Source: Thalassobius sp047123305 (GTDB taxonomy: Bacteria; Pseudomonadota; Alphaproteobacteria; Rhodobacterales; Rhodobacteraceae). Taken from it: 64,000 bases of DNA. Each line of letters opens with the position of its first letter. Positions within the stretch are counted from its first letter, which is position 1. The notes beneath the pieces were generated by a model that worked only from the letters and a program-made list of their open reading frames with translations, was not told where the DNA came from and made no database searches. The stretch lies in assembly GCF_047123305.1 (NCBI RefSeq), contig NZ_CP138918.1:3968001-4032000 (forward strand), in the 5' to 3' direction. The position numbers and the translations under genes were made by a program. Of this stretch, positions 15,839-25,632 are shown in pieces.

Positions 15839-16348
15839 ATGTCGACTGCTTTATTCTTTCTCTTCCAATTCGCAATCCTCGCCTATGCAATTGTGGGCGG
15901 CGTCTTTCTGGCTTTTTCCGACTTCATCATGCGGTCGCTTGCCCTGACCGGTGGCCATGGTGGCGTCGAGGCCATGCAAGTCATCAATCGCGAGGTGTTT
16001 CGCTGGGTCTTCATGGCCCTTTTTCTGGGCATGGCAGCCGTTTCGGTGGCCGTGGCGGCCTATGGGGCTTTTGGCCTGACCGGGCCTGCTGGCACGCTGA
16101 TCATGGCGGCGGGGCTAGTCTACCTGATCGGCTGTTTAGGCGTCACCGTCTTCTTCAACGTGCCCATGAACGAAGCGCTTGCCGGGATGGAGGCGTCATC
16201 TGGCACGACACGCGAGTACTGGATGCAGACTTATGTGCCCCGCTGGACCTTCTGGAATTCGATCCGGACGCTGGCCTGCGCGATCTCCGCAGCGCTGCTT
16301 CTCCTCGGACTGCTTTGGATGACCCAGAATCAAGCACAGACCGCTTGA
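15839..16348 (+). CDS. DUF1772 (anthrone oxygenase-like) membrane protein
   Basis: A 169-residue membrane protein with four predicted helices (about residues 5-28, 55-80, 85-108, 143-163). It contains EVFRWVFMALFLGMAAVSVA and CLGVTVFFNVPMNEALAGME; the FNVPMNEAL motif is the hallmark of DUF1772. Fungal relatives are anthrone oxygenases that act without cofactors, but bacterial members are mostly uncharacterised. The frame is open upstream, and ATG 15839 has an excellent AGGAGG eight bases before it. It pairs with the NmrA-like gene, a combination I would expect to be cotranscribed. Confidence 0.85.
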   Translation: MSTALFFLFQFAILAYAIVGGVFLAFSDFIMRSLALTGGHGGVEAMQVINREVFRWVFMALFLGMAAVSVAVAAYGAFGLTGPAGTLIMAAGLVYLIGCLGVTVFFNVPMNEALAGMEASSGTTREYWMQTYVPRWTFWNSIRTLACAISAALLLLGLLWMTQNQAQTA

Positions 16349-16487
16349 TGCACAACCTCAGAGGGGCGGCGCGTGCGCACCACGGGCTGCCCTATTGCCA
16401 ACCTGCGGTACACATGAAGGGCCAAGATAAGGAATCTACTTCATGACGATCCTTGAGAAGGTAAGCATCCTAATTCTACTGGTCACG

Positions 16488-17009
16488 ATCTCTTACCTCT
16501 CGACGATCCTGGACGACTACAGCCGATACATTATCGCATGGAAGCTTTGCACAACGATGAAGTCCGGCGACGTGACCGACACGCTTGACCTGGCGCTGCA
16601 AGCCTCGGGCTGCGATCAGGCGACGGTCCTGCACAAGCCCCGCCTGCTCAGCGATAATGGGTCGAGTTACATCTCGGGTGAGTTGGCAGATTGGCTGGAA
16701 GATCAGCAGATTGGCCATGTCCGCGACGCCCCATATCACCCTCAGATACAGGGCAAGATCGAGCGTTGACACCAGACCCTCAAGAACCGCATCCTGCTTG
16801 AAAACTACTACCTGCCCGGCGACCTCACGCAGAAGATCGAAGCCTTGGTCGATCACTACAACTACCAACGCTATCACGAGAGCCTGAACAACGTCACGCC
16901 AGCCGATGTCTACTTCGGCCGTGACAAAGCCATTCTGGAACAACGAGAAAGGATCAAACAAAAGACGCTTGAAACGCGACGCTTGCATCACAGCCAGCGC
17001 GCCGCATAA
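16488..17009 (+). pseudogene. IS3-family transposase (orfB, rve core) remnant
   Basis: The frame from about 16488 reads YLSTILDDYSRYIIAWKL, then LLSDNGSSYISGELADWLED and APYHPQIQGKIER. This is an IS3-type integrase core with its second Asp and the Glu about 35 residues later. The first catalytic Asp and everything upstream are missing. A TGA at 16767-16769 interrupts IER-HQTLKNRILLENYYLP exactly where relatives have Trp, after which the frame stays open to a TAA at 17007. Upstream of ~16488 the sequence is unrelated. So the element is 5'-truncated with one nonsense change and cannot be active. It abuts the truncated photolyase gene. Confidence 0.85.
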
Positions 17010-17834
17010 TCAAACCAAACAGATGAGCCAGAAATACTCTCTTGTCAAATCGCCCGATTTGGACCCATAGGCGCTGACGTCAGACAATTTTACCTCCCGT
17101 TGCCGCGCCCAAGTGGCCTGTGCGATCTCCCGCATGGAAAGGCTGCCCCAGGCCAAATGCGGCGGCAGCCGGGAACACGCACGTGCACCGGCCAAAGGCG
17201 AAGACATGGCACGACGATAGGTCCGCCCGCGCGCCGTCAAGAACGACGACAAGATATCCTGCGCCGCAGCCCGTCCGCCCATTTGTCGCTCCCGCGCCCC
17301 ATCGGGCACCAGACCGAGGTCCCTGGTGCTGGGAATAGGACTAGGCGATACGCCGGTTGGCTTCAGAGCAGGCGCTTTGGCAACCGGCTCCGCCATAAAC
17401 CGATCCCACTGGGCCGCCCATCCGTTGCGCGAGGTCATCCGCCGTTGCACCCCGTGTTGCGGGATCTCGTGCCACGGCACACCTTTGGCGCGACACCACG
17501 CGCCGACCCGCTTATCTCGGGCATAGGTCCATCCGTTGCCGGTTTCTTCATGCGACCAAAGTCCGTGCACACCCACGGTTTTGCGCAAGTCGTCCAACAC
17601 GTCCAGAACGTCCCCAACCCGCACAATCAGCGGCTGCCCCAAGTCCGCAAGATCCTCCCGCAAACTCCCGAGCGCCTCGCTGGCAAAGTCCCAGTGCCGA
17701 CAGGACACGTCGTCAAGCCGCCAATACGCAGGTTCCACCACAAACAGCGGCACTACGGGCTCCCACTGTACCTCATAGGTCAACGCCCAATGGTCTTGAA
17801 AACGCAAGTCTCGTTCAAACCAGACGATTTGCAC
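17010..17834 (-). pseudogene. Second photolyase/cryptochrome gene, C-terminal half lost at an IS remnant
   Basis: From GTG 17834 (GAGGAGG six bases upstream) the frame encodes VQIVWFERDLRFQDHWAL, GLWSHEETGNGWTYARDKR, SRNGWAAQWDRFMAEPVA and SSPLAGARACSRLPPHLAWG. It is a close paralogue of the intact photolyase at 8743, matching it from residue 1 to about residue 240. Around 17090 the match ends (SMREIAQATWARQREVK) and the frame runs into the IS3-type remnant, stopping at 17010 with a foreign tail (SKSGDLTREYFWLICLV). The entire FAD-binding half is missing, so the product cannot work as a photolyase. The lost part is not elsewhere in the window. Confidence 0.87.
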
Positions 17835-17906
17835 GTTTGCCTCCTCAGCCCATTTTTGTGGATACGAAACACATGGGCTAGCGGACGACATTTGCCCAAT
17901 CGAAAA

Positions 17907-17936
17907 TGATCCTGCACAAGCGCCACGTCGTAATTA
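17907..17936 (+). promoter_or_regulatory. ECF sigma-E-like promoter for the exported protein-tspO-CIA30 operon
   Basis: TGATCC (17907-17912), 18 bases, TAATTA (17931-17936) with CG immediately before, the same form and spacing as the three other copies. The first ATG (17965) is 28 bases beyond the -10. It points away from the truncated photolyase, so the operon remains in the regulon although its divergent neighbour is broken. Confidence 0.7.
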
Positions 17937-17964
17937 AAACATTGCCAAACAAAGAGGTTCCTAG

Positions 17965-18474
17965 ATGTTTCGCCCAATGCACCTGACGCTTGCCGCGCTC
18001 GCCCTCCCCCTGCTGTCCACAGCCGGGCTTGCCGACCTCACTGTTCGGTTTATTGAAGGCGCCCCCAAAGATCGCGTTGAAATCAAAAACGTCGGCGCCT
18101 GTGCGTTGACTGCCAGCACCCTCACACTGGACCTCACGACCTCCCAAGGCGCGCTGATTTTTGATGTCACAGGCAGCGGCGCGGGGATCGAGATCTTTCA
18201 ACCGTTTGAGGTCGTTGCCGGCCGCGAGGCCCTGACCACGCTGCCAACCCTCGTGGATGGCCAAAACTCAATTGACCTGCCGATTTCGACTCTGGGTTCA
18301 GGGGCAAGTATCGCCTTTACCATTGATGTTGACGACACCCTTGGGGGGCGCGAAATCACCGTGACCGGCTCAGAAATCTCCGGCGCCAAGGTGAAACTGG
18401 TCGGCGCAGATGTGCCCCAATCCGCGTTTTTTGGTTCCGACGCACAGGCGAAAGTGACCGGCCTCTCGTGCTAA
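17965..18474 (+). CDS. Exported hypothetical protein
   Basis: A 169-residue protein with a clear signal peptide (MFRPMHLTLAALALPLLSTA, cleavage near GLAD) and a mature part predicted to be mostly beta strand, rich in Thr, Gly and small residues. Two cysteines (the NVGACALTAS segment and the penultimate residue) could form a disulphide. I do not recognise a family with certainty; some roseobacter relatives carry a vague 'aggregation factor core' label. It is the first gene of an operon with tspO and a CIA30-domain gene and lies directly behind the sigma-E-like promoter, so a periplasmic stress role is plausible. Confidence 0.8.
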   Translation: MFRPMHLTLAALALPLLSTAGLADLTVRFIEGAPKDRVEIKNVGACALTASTLTLDLTTSQGALIFDVTGSGAGIEIFQPFEVVAGREALTTLPTLVDGQNSIDLPISTLGSGASIAFTIDVDDTLGGREITVTGSEISGAKVKLVGADVPQSAFFGSDAQAKVTGLSC

Positions 18475-18510
18475 GATCCCCGTAACCGCACACCATAGGA
18501 ACAGACCCCC

Positions 18511-18963
18511 GTGACAAAATGGACCTTCCGCATCGCCTTTCTGATCCTGGTCATGGGGGGCGGCATTTTGATCGGGACGTTGACGGCCCCGGGAGCGTGG
18601 TACGCAGCTCTCAACAAACCCGTGTTCAATCCCCCCAACTGGATTTTTGCGCCGGTCTGGACGACACTCTATGTGCTGATCGCCATGGCCGGCTGGCGTC
18701 AATTTGAGGCGCGCGATCACGGCTCTTTGTTGACCCTATGGTGGGCGCAGCTGGTCTTGAATTTCCTGTGGTCGCCGGCATTCTTTGTACTAGAGATGCC
18801 TTGGCTGGCGCTTGTGGTGATTGGTGCGCTCTGGACCACGATTGTGCTGTTCATTCACGGCACCTGGCGCTGGGACCGATCCTCTGGGGTCGCGTTCATT
18901 CCCTATCTGGCGTGGGTGAGTTTCGCGACGGTCCTGAGCCTGTCAATTGCCGTGTTGAACTGA
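18511..18963 (+). CDS. tspO: TspO/MBR family tryptophan-rich sensory protein
   Basis: A 150-residue TspO with five membrane helices and the tryptophan-rich family signature: APGAWYAALNKPVFNPPNWI, FAPVWTTLYVLIAMAGWRQF, LVLNFLWSPAFFV and PYLAWVSFATVLSLSIAVLN. TspO binds porphyrins and can destroy protoporphyrin IX in light; in Rhodobacter sphaeroides it dampens pigment-gene expression under oxygen. Translation starts at GTG 18511. The intergenic distances (36 bp before, 14 bp after) indicate one transcript with its neighbours. Placement in a photolyase island behind a sigma-E-like promoter fits protection from photosensitised singlet oxygen. Confidence 0.93.
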   Translation: MTKWTFRIAFLILVMGGGILIGTLTAPGAWYAALNKPVFNPPNWIFAPVWTTLYVLIAMAGWRQFEARDHGSLLTLWWAQLVLNFLWSPAFFVLEMPWLALVVIGALWTTIVLFIHGTWRWDRSSGVAFIPYLAWVSFATVLSLSIAVLN

Positions 18964-18977
18964 AGGAGGCTCACCCA

Positions 18978-19529
18978 ATGAAATGGCGCACTTTGATCGC
19001 AACCGGCCTGGTCGCCGCGTTTAGCGCAGGAGCGGGGACGGCTGAGGAGATGTTTGAAACCTTCGACACCAATCCCTCCAAGCGTTGGGCGTATTTTGCC
19101 GACACAGTCATGGGGGGCGTGTCCACTGGCAACGCCACATTTGAGCGCGACGCCTCCGACTCTTATGTTCGGCTGTCAGGCGAAGTGAGCACCGACAACA
19201 ATGGCGGTTTCATCCAAGTGCGCCGCACTCTGACAGACCGATTGGCCGACACTACCAAAGGTGTGCGGCTAAAAGTGCGCGGCAACGGTGGGACTTATTA
19301 TATCCACCTGCGCACCAAAGGCACGCGTTTGCCTTGGCAATACTACCAGGCGCAGTTCACCACCTCCCCGGATTGGACTGACGTCCAACTGCCCTTTAGC
19401 GCCTTCAAACCCTCCGGCAGTTTCCTCAAAAAGACCCAGCGGGCGGACACCGTCACCTCTGTTGCGATTGTGGCTTTTGGCAGAGATCACACTGCCCTGA
19501 TCGAAGTCAGTGAAGTGGCTTGGTTTTGA
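18978..19529 (+). CDS. Exported CIA30-domain protein
   Basis: A 183-residue protein with a signal peptide (MKWRTLIATGLVAAFSAGAG) followed by a CIA30/NDUFAF1-like beta-sandwich: RWAYFADTVMGGVSTGNATF, SGEVSTDNNGGFIQVRRTL, VRLKVRGNGGTYYIHLRTKG, YYQAQFTTSPDWTDVQLPFS and a final VAIVAFGRDHTALIEVSEVA. The eukaryotic relative assists complex I assembly, but bacterial exported members are carbohydrate-binding-like and uncharacterised. GGAGG lies 11 bases before ATG 18978; the frame extends further upstream but overlaps tspO there. It is the last gene of the tspO operon. Confidence 0.85.
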   Translation: MKWRTLIATGLVAAFSAGAGTAEEMFETFDTNPSKRWAYFADTVMGGVSTGNATFERDASDSYVRLSGEVSTDNNGGFIQVRRTLTDRLADTTKGVRLKVRGNGGTYYIHLRTKGTRLPWQYYQAQFTTSPDWTDVQLPFSAFKPSGSFLKKTQRADTVTSVAIVAFGRDHTALIEVSEVAWF

Positions 19530-20258
19530 GCGCGGATTGTACGATTTAGAAGATGTCGCAATCTACCGTTGGTTATCTGCTGATTCATAAAATTGCCTCA
19601 TGTGATATGCATTTTGCGGCGTTGTCGTATTTAGTGATCGCCATGCTCACAGAGGCACCTTGGCGAACAGTCCCAAAGGGTCAAAACCGGCGTAACACCC
19701 TCCTTTGTGGCAGCAACAACGACAGGCTTTCTCCTCAAACACAGTTTCGAACCGCCGGACGACATACAATTCGAACGCGTGTCCAGAACTCGAGTTTGCA
19801 AAGCCATATTTGCGCATTCGGTTCCATGACCGCATGAGCTGCTCCGCTGCGCCCGTCATCGTTGTGAACGACCGATTTGGGCCGTTTACGAAACTCTGCA
19901 ACATCCTATAGCTGCACATTCCTGACATTGGCGTCCGGCGCAGCATTTCTGTGTGAGTAAATTGCGCATCGAACGGCAACTTTCACCGATCTTGCGAAAC
20001 CTGTGCTGCGGCAGCGAATGGCTGCTTGCCGCCCTCACTGCAGAACGGCCATGCCTGCTTTGGGCTGGCACCAGCAGTTGACAAACTTGGTTCGCACGCA
20101 GTTTCGCTGCGGACCCGCTGCCTCGCTGCCGCATGGCGGCTTAGAGCCCAATGTGTAGAATGCTACACTGTGCACCAAAGTCCGCTCTTTTGGCTGCAGA
20201 CTAGGGCGCCACCCGTTTGAATTCCGCCGTCGGAGGATGTTGGAGTGGCCGGCTAATC
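19530..20258. other. Gene-free stretch of about 730 bp
   Basis: No gene is supported on either strand. Short frames here give arginine/cysteine-rich products without homology that I recognise. The texture resembles the gene-free segments at 13.1-13.8 and 27.9-28.4 kb. Confidence 0.4.
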
Positions 20259-21102
20259 CTACCCGACTGGCTTGCGGTTCCGTTGAAAGCGATAGCGGGT
20301 CTGGTGGGAATATGTCTCACCTGGCCGGAGTATGGCACTCGGAAAATCAGGGTGGTTTGGCGCATCCGGCCAGTTCTGCGCTTCCATAGCTATCCCAGCG
20401 AGCGGTCCGTAGAGACGGTCGTCAAGTCCAAGCAGACCCTTCTTGGGTATGTACGCGCCATCGTAGATCTGAAGCCCCGGTTCGGTGGTCTCGACATGCA
20501 TGGCGATGCCGCTCTTTTTGCTGAATAGTTTAGCCACAGCGCGTAGCGGAACCCGGCGGTCGGACAGGCAAAAATTGTGATCAATGCTGCTTGACCCAAG
20601 CTCGCGTGCTGTACGGAAATCGAAGCGCGTTCCTGCCACTGCTGCAACCTCGCCTGTCGGGATCAGATCGTCATCGACGGGAAGGTATGATTGCGCATCT
20701 ATCTGCAGCAGATGGTTCGTGATGTCGGCGTCACCATCCAGATTGAAGTATCCATGATGTGCAAAGGAACAGGGACTTGGGGCGTCGGTCCAGGCCTGAA
20801 TGTCGATGGCAAGGTCGCCGTCACCGCCGAGGAAAAACTGTGCACTCACCGACATCTCGCCGGGGAATCCCATATCCCCGTCTGGCAAGGTCAGATCGAG
20901 GCGCAGGCTGTCAGCGGTGAGAGCGCCAATTTTCCAGACCTTCTGCCCGGTCCCGACGGGGCCACCATGTAAGGCATGGCGACCGAGCCAGTTGGCCGGA
21001 ACGTGGTGCGTGGTACCATTGAGTTCGAACCGTCCATCGGCAATGCGGTTCGCAAACCGTCCGACGATCCCGCCGAAATAGGTCATCGGCCCAAGATATG
21101 GC

Positions 21103-22337
<1,235 letters not shown>

Positions 22338-22338
<1 letters not shown>

Positions 22339-23465
22339 CAGATTGCCGTCCCTTCATGCATCCTGGCATCGCTTGTCGTCAGCCGCCGGATCGTTTCAAT
22401 TTCCCGTTCGTCGTAGGGTCGCCCGTCTTCGTGCAACAGATCGTGGAACCAGACATCGCGGGCAGGGTCGCCCCCGTGGGCTTTCACCAGTTCGTCGGGC
22501 CACGGCAGCCATGTCTGTGTGCGTCCTTTGACCAGCCCCCATTGGAAACATCCCACAAGTCGGTCGCGGAACAGTTCCAACTGATCGCTGATCTGGCTAT
22601 CGACAGCGCGGGCCATCCACTCTGTGCACAGGATCGGGCGGTCCAGAACGGTCAGCACGTCAATGAATTCTGACACCCGCGCACGGTTCCAATAGGCGTG
22701 AAAGGTGATGATGTCAGAATGCAGCAGGGCGCTGCGATCAATCTCGGTTTGATAGGGATGGCTGTCGTCATCGGGCAACGGTGTGGTCCAAGCTGCGACG
22801 GTCAACGGCTGGACCGGATATTCGGCCCGCGCCCACGCAAAGCAGCTTTCCATCAGTGATAGGGCGCTTTGTTCCAACGTCGAGGCGTAACGCTCGAAAT
22901 CGCCGTCCGCGAAATTCATCCGGTTGCCGGGCTCGTTGTAAAGGTCCCAGAACAGGATCCGCCGATCATTGCGGAATTTGCGGATCGTCGCACGAACGTA
23001 GGATTTCAGGCTGTCGCGTTGGTCGGGGTCCATCACGATCGCCCGACCGGGCGAGGCCACGGCACGACTGTTGTGCACACCGGGAACCGGGTCGGCCTGC
23101 GGCCCCCAGACAGGTTCGTCGCCACCAAAACCGCAATCGTCGAAGAGACATGGAATGGTGTCGATCCCAAAGCCATGGGCAACGTCCATGACCTGATCGA
23201 GGCGATCCATCAGGCCGTCTGCGTCATGCACCCAGCCCTGGTATGGCAAGTTGACTCGAATTGCATTGAAGCCAATCTCGGCAGCCCACCCCAGTTCGCG
23301 CTTGATCGTCGGCATGTCGAAGGTAGCCGGATGCCACATCTCGATGAAGTTAACAGCAGTCGAGGGCAGAAAGTTAAACCCACAGACCCAAGGGCGTTTC
23401 TGCCACCAGTCTTTGGCATGTTTGCTCGTCCAACGGTCCATGCGTGCACCCAATTCGTAGAACAT
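22338..23465 (-). CDS. Glycoside hydrolase (TIM-barrel, cellulase/xylanase-like)
   Basis: A 375-residue (beta/alpha)8 glycosidase without a signal peptide, so cytoplasmic. The acid/base Glu is in FWDLYNEPGN (about residue 178) and the nucleophile Glu in ILCTEWMAR (about residue 282), the arrangement of clan A families such as GH2/GH5. LGWAAEIGFNAIRVNLPYQG is the usual strand-2 motif. An alternative ATG lies eight codons in (23441). It overlaps the ATPase by one base and follows the binding-protein gene after a G+C-rich hairpin. It probably cleaves an imported oligosaccharide; the specific linkage cannot be told. Confidence 0.85.
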
Positions 23466-23467
23466 GG

Positions 23468-23494
23468 GCCGCCCCGCGCATAAAGCGGGGCGGC
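23468..23494 (-). terminator. Intercistronic hairpin after the binding-protein gene
   Basis: A 10-bp G+C stem (GCCGCCCCGC / GCGGGGCGGC around a short ATAAA-containing loop) lies eight bases beyond the binding-protein stop. There is no T-tract, and the next gene starts immediately after it. It more likely stabilises the upstream mRNA, or partly terminates, so that binding protein exceeds the downstream products. Confidence 0.6.
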
Positions 23495-23501
23495 AGATTA
23501 C

Positions 23502-24776
23502 TCAGCGGTCCAGAAGGTCCTGCACTTCGATCTCGGCGTCGCCCAGGGCGGCCTCAACCGTCTTGCCGGTCAGCCAGATTGCCTGAAGCTCGCGGTTCAA
23601 CACGTCCTGGATCGCGCCGTAACGCTCGGATGGTGGCGTGTCGCGGGCGATGGCGGCGGTGCCGGTGTATTCATCGCGGTGCGGCAGGGCCTGATAGGCA
23701 TCGCTTTCCACAACCGAGGTGCGCACAGCCATATGGCCGGTGCGCGCCCAGTCGATGTTGTGATCGTTGATGAAAGCCAGAACCTTCAAAGCCGCCGCAC
23801 GCTCTTCACCTTCCAGCGATGCGGGGATCGCCCACATGTGGCTGTCCGCCCATGTTGCGCCAGTTTCAAACAGCGTCGGGAAATCCGCGACATAGTAGTT
23901 ATCCAGACCCACTTCTTCTTTCGCTGCCTCGGCCGTGTAGAAATCAACGACCCACGTGCCGTTGACCAGAATTCCGGCCTCGCCATTCAGGAAAGCCTGC
24001 TGGCTGTCGGCATAGTTCAACTGCGGGTTGGCAAGTCCAGCGTCGAATAGCTGCGTGATCGCCGTGACAGCGTTCTGGCCTTCCTCGGAGTTGATGGTCG
24101 CTGTGCCGTCATCGGTGAAGATGTTGGAATTCTGCTGCCACATCAGGGCAAGAACGACGCGAACACCGATGGGAAACTGCGCGAAGTCAGCGGCAAGGTA
24201 ATCCTGCCCGGTGGCGTCCTTGAACCGCTGCGCATGGGCCAGCAATTCGTCGGGTGACGTCGGCAGGACAGGCTTGCCGTCTTCAACCAAGCCAGCCTCG
24301 GCCATCAGGTCCATGTTGACATGCCAAAGATTGGCGTGGAAATCCATTGGGACACCGTAGATGCCGCCATTGAAGCTCACCGCGTCCAATGCAGCGGGCG
24401 ACCAATCGGATGGGTCGATACCCGCGGCTTCCAACTCGCCAGAAATCTCGGCGATTGCGCCAAGGCCCGCGAATTCAGGTACACGGTGGCGGTGCATCAC
24501 GTGCACATCCGGAGGTGTGCCGCCTGCATAGGCCGCTTTGACCTGATCGTAATAGTTGCCCCAATCCGTCGGCAGCGTGTTGATGCTGATGCCATCAAGC
24601 TCGGCGTCTGCCGCGTTGATGATCGACTGTATGATGCAGGCTTCGCCGGCGGACGTTGTGGTGTCCGTGCCTGCGTCTTCACATGCGCCGAAGAAACGGC
24701 CCAGTGTGATCTCTTGTGCGGGTGCCGTTGTGGCAATCCCTGCGGCCATGGCCGCCGTCAGAAGCACATATTTCAT
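23502..24776 (-). CDS. Sugar ABC transporter substrate-binding protein
   Basis: A 424-residue CUT1 periplasmic binding protein. Signal peptide MKYVLLTAAMAAGIATTAPA is followed by family landmarks: YYDQVKAAYAGGTPPDVHVM, GIYGVPMDFHANLWHVNMDL, FLNGEAGILVNGTWVVDFYT and DSHMWAIPASLEGEERAAAL. The three cysteines near the mature N-terminus (GACEDAGTDTTTSAGEACII) may form a disulphide. The permeases lie 22 bp upstream. Co-occurrence with a cytoplasmic glycosidase and an epimerase points to an oligosaccharide ligand; identity unknown. Confidence 0.93.
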   Translation of the reverse strand: MKYVLLTAAMAAGIATTAPAQEITLGRFFGACEDAGTDTTTSAGEACIIQSIINAADAELDGISINTLPTDWGNYYDQVKAAYAGGTPPDVHVMHRHRVPEFAGLGAIAEISGELEAAGIDPSDWSPAALDAVSFNGGIYGVPMDFHANLWHVNMDLMAEAGLVEDGKPVLPTSPDELLAHAQRFKDATGQDYLAADFAQFPIGVRVVLALMWQQNSNIFTDDGTATINSEEGQNAVTAITQLFDAGLANPQLNYADSQQAFLNGEAGILVNGTWVVDFYTAEAAKEEVGLDNYYVADFPTLFETGATWADSHMWAIPASLEGEERAAALKVLAFINDHNIDWARTGHMAVRTSVVESDAYQALPHRDEYTGTAAIARDTPPSERYGAIQDVLNRELQAIWLTGKTVEAALGDAEIEVQDLLDR

Positions 24777-24798
24777 AAGTATCCTCCCTTAATGTGCG

Positions 24799-25632
24799 TT
24801 AGCCCTTTGATCCGCCAGCCGTCATGGCTTGCACCACGTACCGCTGGAAAATCAGGAACAAGATGACAACCGGAAGGGAGGCGATAACGCCCGAGGCCAT
24901 GACACGGCCAAGGCCCTCTGATTGCGCGAAGTTGGATTGGATGGACGCGAGGCCCAGGGTGATCGTGAAGTATTCCCGTTGCTGGGCGCTGACGAGCGGC
25001 CACAGGTAATCGTTCCATGCATAAAGGAACGTAAGGATCGTCAGTGTCATCATCGCAGGGCGGGCGAGCGGCAGCATAACATACCAAAAGATCTTCAGCC
25101 ATGTGACGCCATCCAGACGCGCGGCCTCTTCGATATCCTTTGGGATCGCCTTGAAGAACTGCATCATCAGGAAAACGCCGATCGGCACGGCCATGCGCGG
25201 CAGGATCAGCGCGTGATAGCTGTTGTGCCAGCCGAAATCGGCGAACATCGTGTAGAGCGGAATGAACACGGCCTGTTCCGGCACCATCAGGCCGATCAGG
25301 CAGATCACCATGATCGTGCGCTTGAACGGAAACTCCATTCGCGCAAGCGCATAGCCCGCGGTGGTCGACACCAGCAGCACACCCAACGTCATCCCAATGG
25401 CCACGATGAACGAATTGAGGAACCACCCCGGCGTTTGACCGAAAGAGAAAAGCGCCGCGTAGTTGTTCCATGTGAACGGCAAAGGAATGAGCCCGAAGAA
25501 CGTAGACGATGTGGTGCGGGCAAGAACATCGTTGGGCTGGAATGAAAGCGAAACCATCCAGAGCGTTGGCACCAGCCACAAGAACGCGGGGATCGAAAGG
25601 CCGAGGACGAGCCAGTAATAACTGCGGTTCAT
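24799..25632 (-). CDS. Sugar ABC transporter permease (MalG/UgpE type)
   Basis: A 277-residue inner-membrane subunit with six hydrophobic segments. It has the EAA loop contacting the ATPase (FKAIPKDIEEAARLDGVTWL, then the IFWYVMLPLARPAMMT segment) and the N-terminal YYWLVLGLSIPAFLWLVPTL helix. Its start overlaps the stop of the first permease by one base. A long frame on the same strand in another phase (24773-25792) is an artefact. It is the second permease of the LacI-controlled sugar importer. Confidence 0.94.
   Translation of the reverse strand: MNRSYYWLVLGLSIPAFLWLVPTLWMVSLSFQPNDVLARTTSSTFFGLIPLPFTWNNYAALFSFGQTPGWFLNSFIVAIGMTLGVLLVSTTAGYALARMEFPFKRTIMVICLIGLMVPEQAVFIPLYTMFADFGWHNSYHALILPRMAVPIGVFLMMQFFKAIPKDIEEAARLDGVTWLKIFWYVMLPLARPAMMTLTILTFLYAWNDYLWPLVSAQQREYFTITLGLASIQSNFAQSEGLGRVMASGVIASLPVVILFLIFQRYVVQAMTAGGSKG

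Noticed and set aside
15589..16446. 285-codon plus-strand open frame overlapping NmrA and DUF1772 genes
   Set aside because: Out of phase with both recognised genes, Arg/Ser/Pro-rich, no start signals.
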